From Dehalococcoidia bacterium (GTDB lineage Bacteria; Chloroflexota; Dehalococcoidia; GIF9; AB-539-J10), in contig PWUO01000255.1 of assembly GCA_003562555.1 (NCBI GenBank), forward strand, positions 1 to 5,372: 5,372 bases of DNA. Direction: 5' to 3'. This document shows, piece by piece, positions 4,823-5,372 of the stretch (its first letter is position 1; each line of letters begins with the position of its first letter). The position numbers and the translations under genes are program-made. The notes under the pieces were generated by a model. The model had not been told where the DNA came from, searched no databases, and saw nothing but the letters and a program-made list of their open reading frames with translations.

Positions 4823-5372
4823 ATGCGACAGGAAACCGATACTGCAGAACCTGGAACGGGCTTCGAGCTCGGCCCCATCCGCCCGCCAAGCGAGGCGTAT
4901 TCCCTGCTCATCCGTGCCACCAGAAACTGCCCGTGGAACAAGTGCCTCTTCTGCCACTGCTACCGGGACACGAAGTTCTCGCTTCGCACGGTGGAGGAGA
5001 TCGAGCGGGATATCGATGCAGCGGCGGCGGCGCGGGACCGGATAGTCGAGGCGTCACACAGCCTGGGCTACGGTGGCAATGTGCAACTGGCGGCAGCGGC
5101 GCTGCTGAACCAACCCTACGACGATCCGTGTCTGCGCAACGTGGCTCTGTTCCTGTACGGAGGAGGAGAGTCCGTCTTCCTGCAGGATTCCAATACGCTC
5201 ATCATGAAGACACCCGACCTCGTCCGCATTCTGCTGCATCTGCGTGAAGCGTTTCCGAACCTCTCCAGGGTCACCACCTACAGTCGGTCGCACACAGCCG
5301 CTCACAAGACCCTTGATGAACTGAAGCAGATTCGCGAAGCAGGCCTCGTACGCATCCACATGGGACTGGAGA
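4823..5372 (+). CDS. Radical SAM protein (COG1032-like), 3'-truncated
   Basis: At least 183 residues of a radical SAM enzyme are present before the window ends. Counting from the ATG at 4823, the iron-sulfur motif is at Cys36, Cys41 and Cys44 in NCPWNKCLFCHC. This is CX4CX2C, not the common CX3CX2C; CPWN-x-C-x-FC is a recurrent form in COG1032-type proteins without a cobalamin domain. FLYGGGESVFLQDSN (near residues 114-128) holds the GGE-like SAM-binding segment, and REAGLVRIHMGLE at the edge is the usual late barrel strand. No cobalamin-binding domain precedes the cluster motif. The opening FELGPIRPPSEAYSLLIRATR is typical of this family. The reaction is not known. I chose the ATG at 4823 because the promoter boxes lie upstream of it and overlap the earlier ATGs; the frame is also open upstream to 4742. 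A further Cys at residue 46 lies next to the cluster. Confidence 0.88.
   Translation, partial: MRQETDTAEPGTGFELGPIRPPSEAYSLLIRATRNCPWNKCLFCHCYRDTKFSLRTVEEIERDIDAAAAARDRIVEASHSLGYGGNVQLAAAALLNQPYDDPCLRNVALFLYGGGESVFLQDSNTLIMKTPDLVRILLHLREAFPNLSRVTTYSRSHTAAHKTLDELKQIREAGLVRIHMGLE

Noticed and set aside
4480..5247. Plus-strand 255-codon open frame
   Set aside because: It is antisense to HAD at the 5' end and out of frame with the radical SAM gene at the 3' end; it has low-complexity Arg-rich translation without motifs.
1..5372. CRISPR array, transposon ends, attachment sites, tRNA or rRNA genes
   Set aside because: No spaced repeats, transposase motifs, terminal inverted repeats or RNA gene signatures other than the T-box leader were seen.

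Overview
The window is a stretch of bacterial chromosome with moderately high GC, compact gene spacing and no sign of mobile DNA, CRISPR, tRNA or rRNA. It carries six protein genes (two cut by the window edges), one very short candidate leader-peptide gene, and an RNA regulator. The lineage cannot be fixed from this sequence. A T-box leader, a long-form TrpB2-type tryptophan synthase beta chain and a COG1032-like radical SAM protein fit a T-box-bearing phylum such as Chloroflexota, Actinomycetota, Deinococcota or a deep Firmicutes-like lineage. Chloroflexota is my low-confidence guess.

Layout. Positions 1-503 (+) hold the C-terminal part of a phosphotransferase of the aminoglycoside/choline kinase fold. 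It converges on a minus-strand fatty-acid operon, acpP-fabF (2075 to 595). The two genes overlap by ATGA, a promoter is predicted upstream of acpP, and a hairpin terminator at 532-567 closes the operon. Upstream of this on the same strand is trpB (3650 to 2283), followed by a perfect palindromic terminator at 2243-2272. The roughly 430 bp between trpB and the next gene is a regulatory region: a sigma-70-type promoter (4050-4078), a T-box riboswitch with a UGG (Trp) specifier, its intrinsic terminator, and then a short ORF with a strong Shine-Dalgarno that encodes MREAGFRWRRRRQR. Upstream lies a HAD-family hydrolase (minus, ending at 4081). It is divergent from a radical SAM protein (plus, from about 4823 to beyond the window), and the two share a short promoter region.

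How it works together. AcpP and FabF are the carrier and a condensing enzyme of type II fatty-acid synthesis. TrpB2 condenses indole and serine to tryptophan, and the leader should let it be transcribed when uncharged tRNA-Trp accumulates. The most interesting part of the window is this trpB leader. It appears to combine a Trp T-box with a downstream Trp-containing leader peptide, an arrangement that recalls the Bacillus subtilis anti-TRAP (rtpA) operon but placed in front of a biosynthetic gene. The other genes look like ordinary housekeeping or uncharacterised genes.
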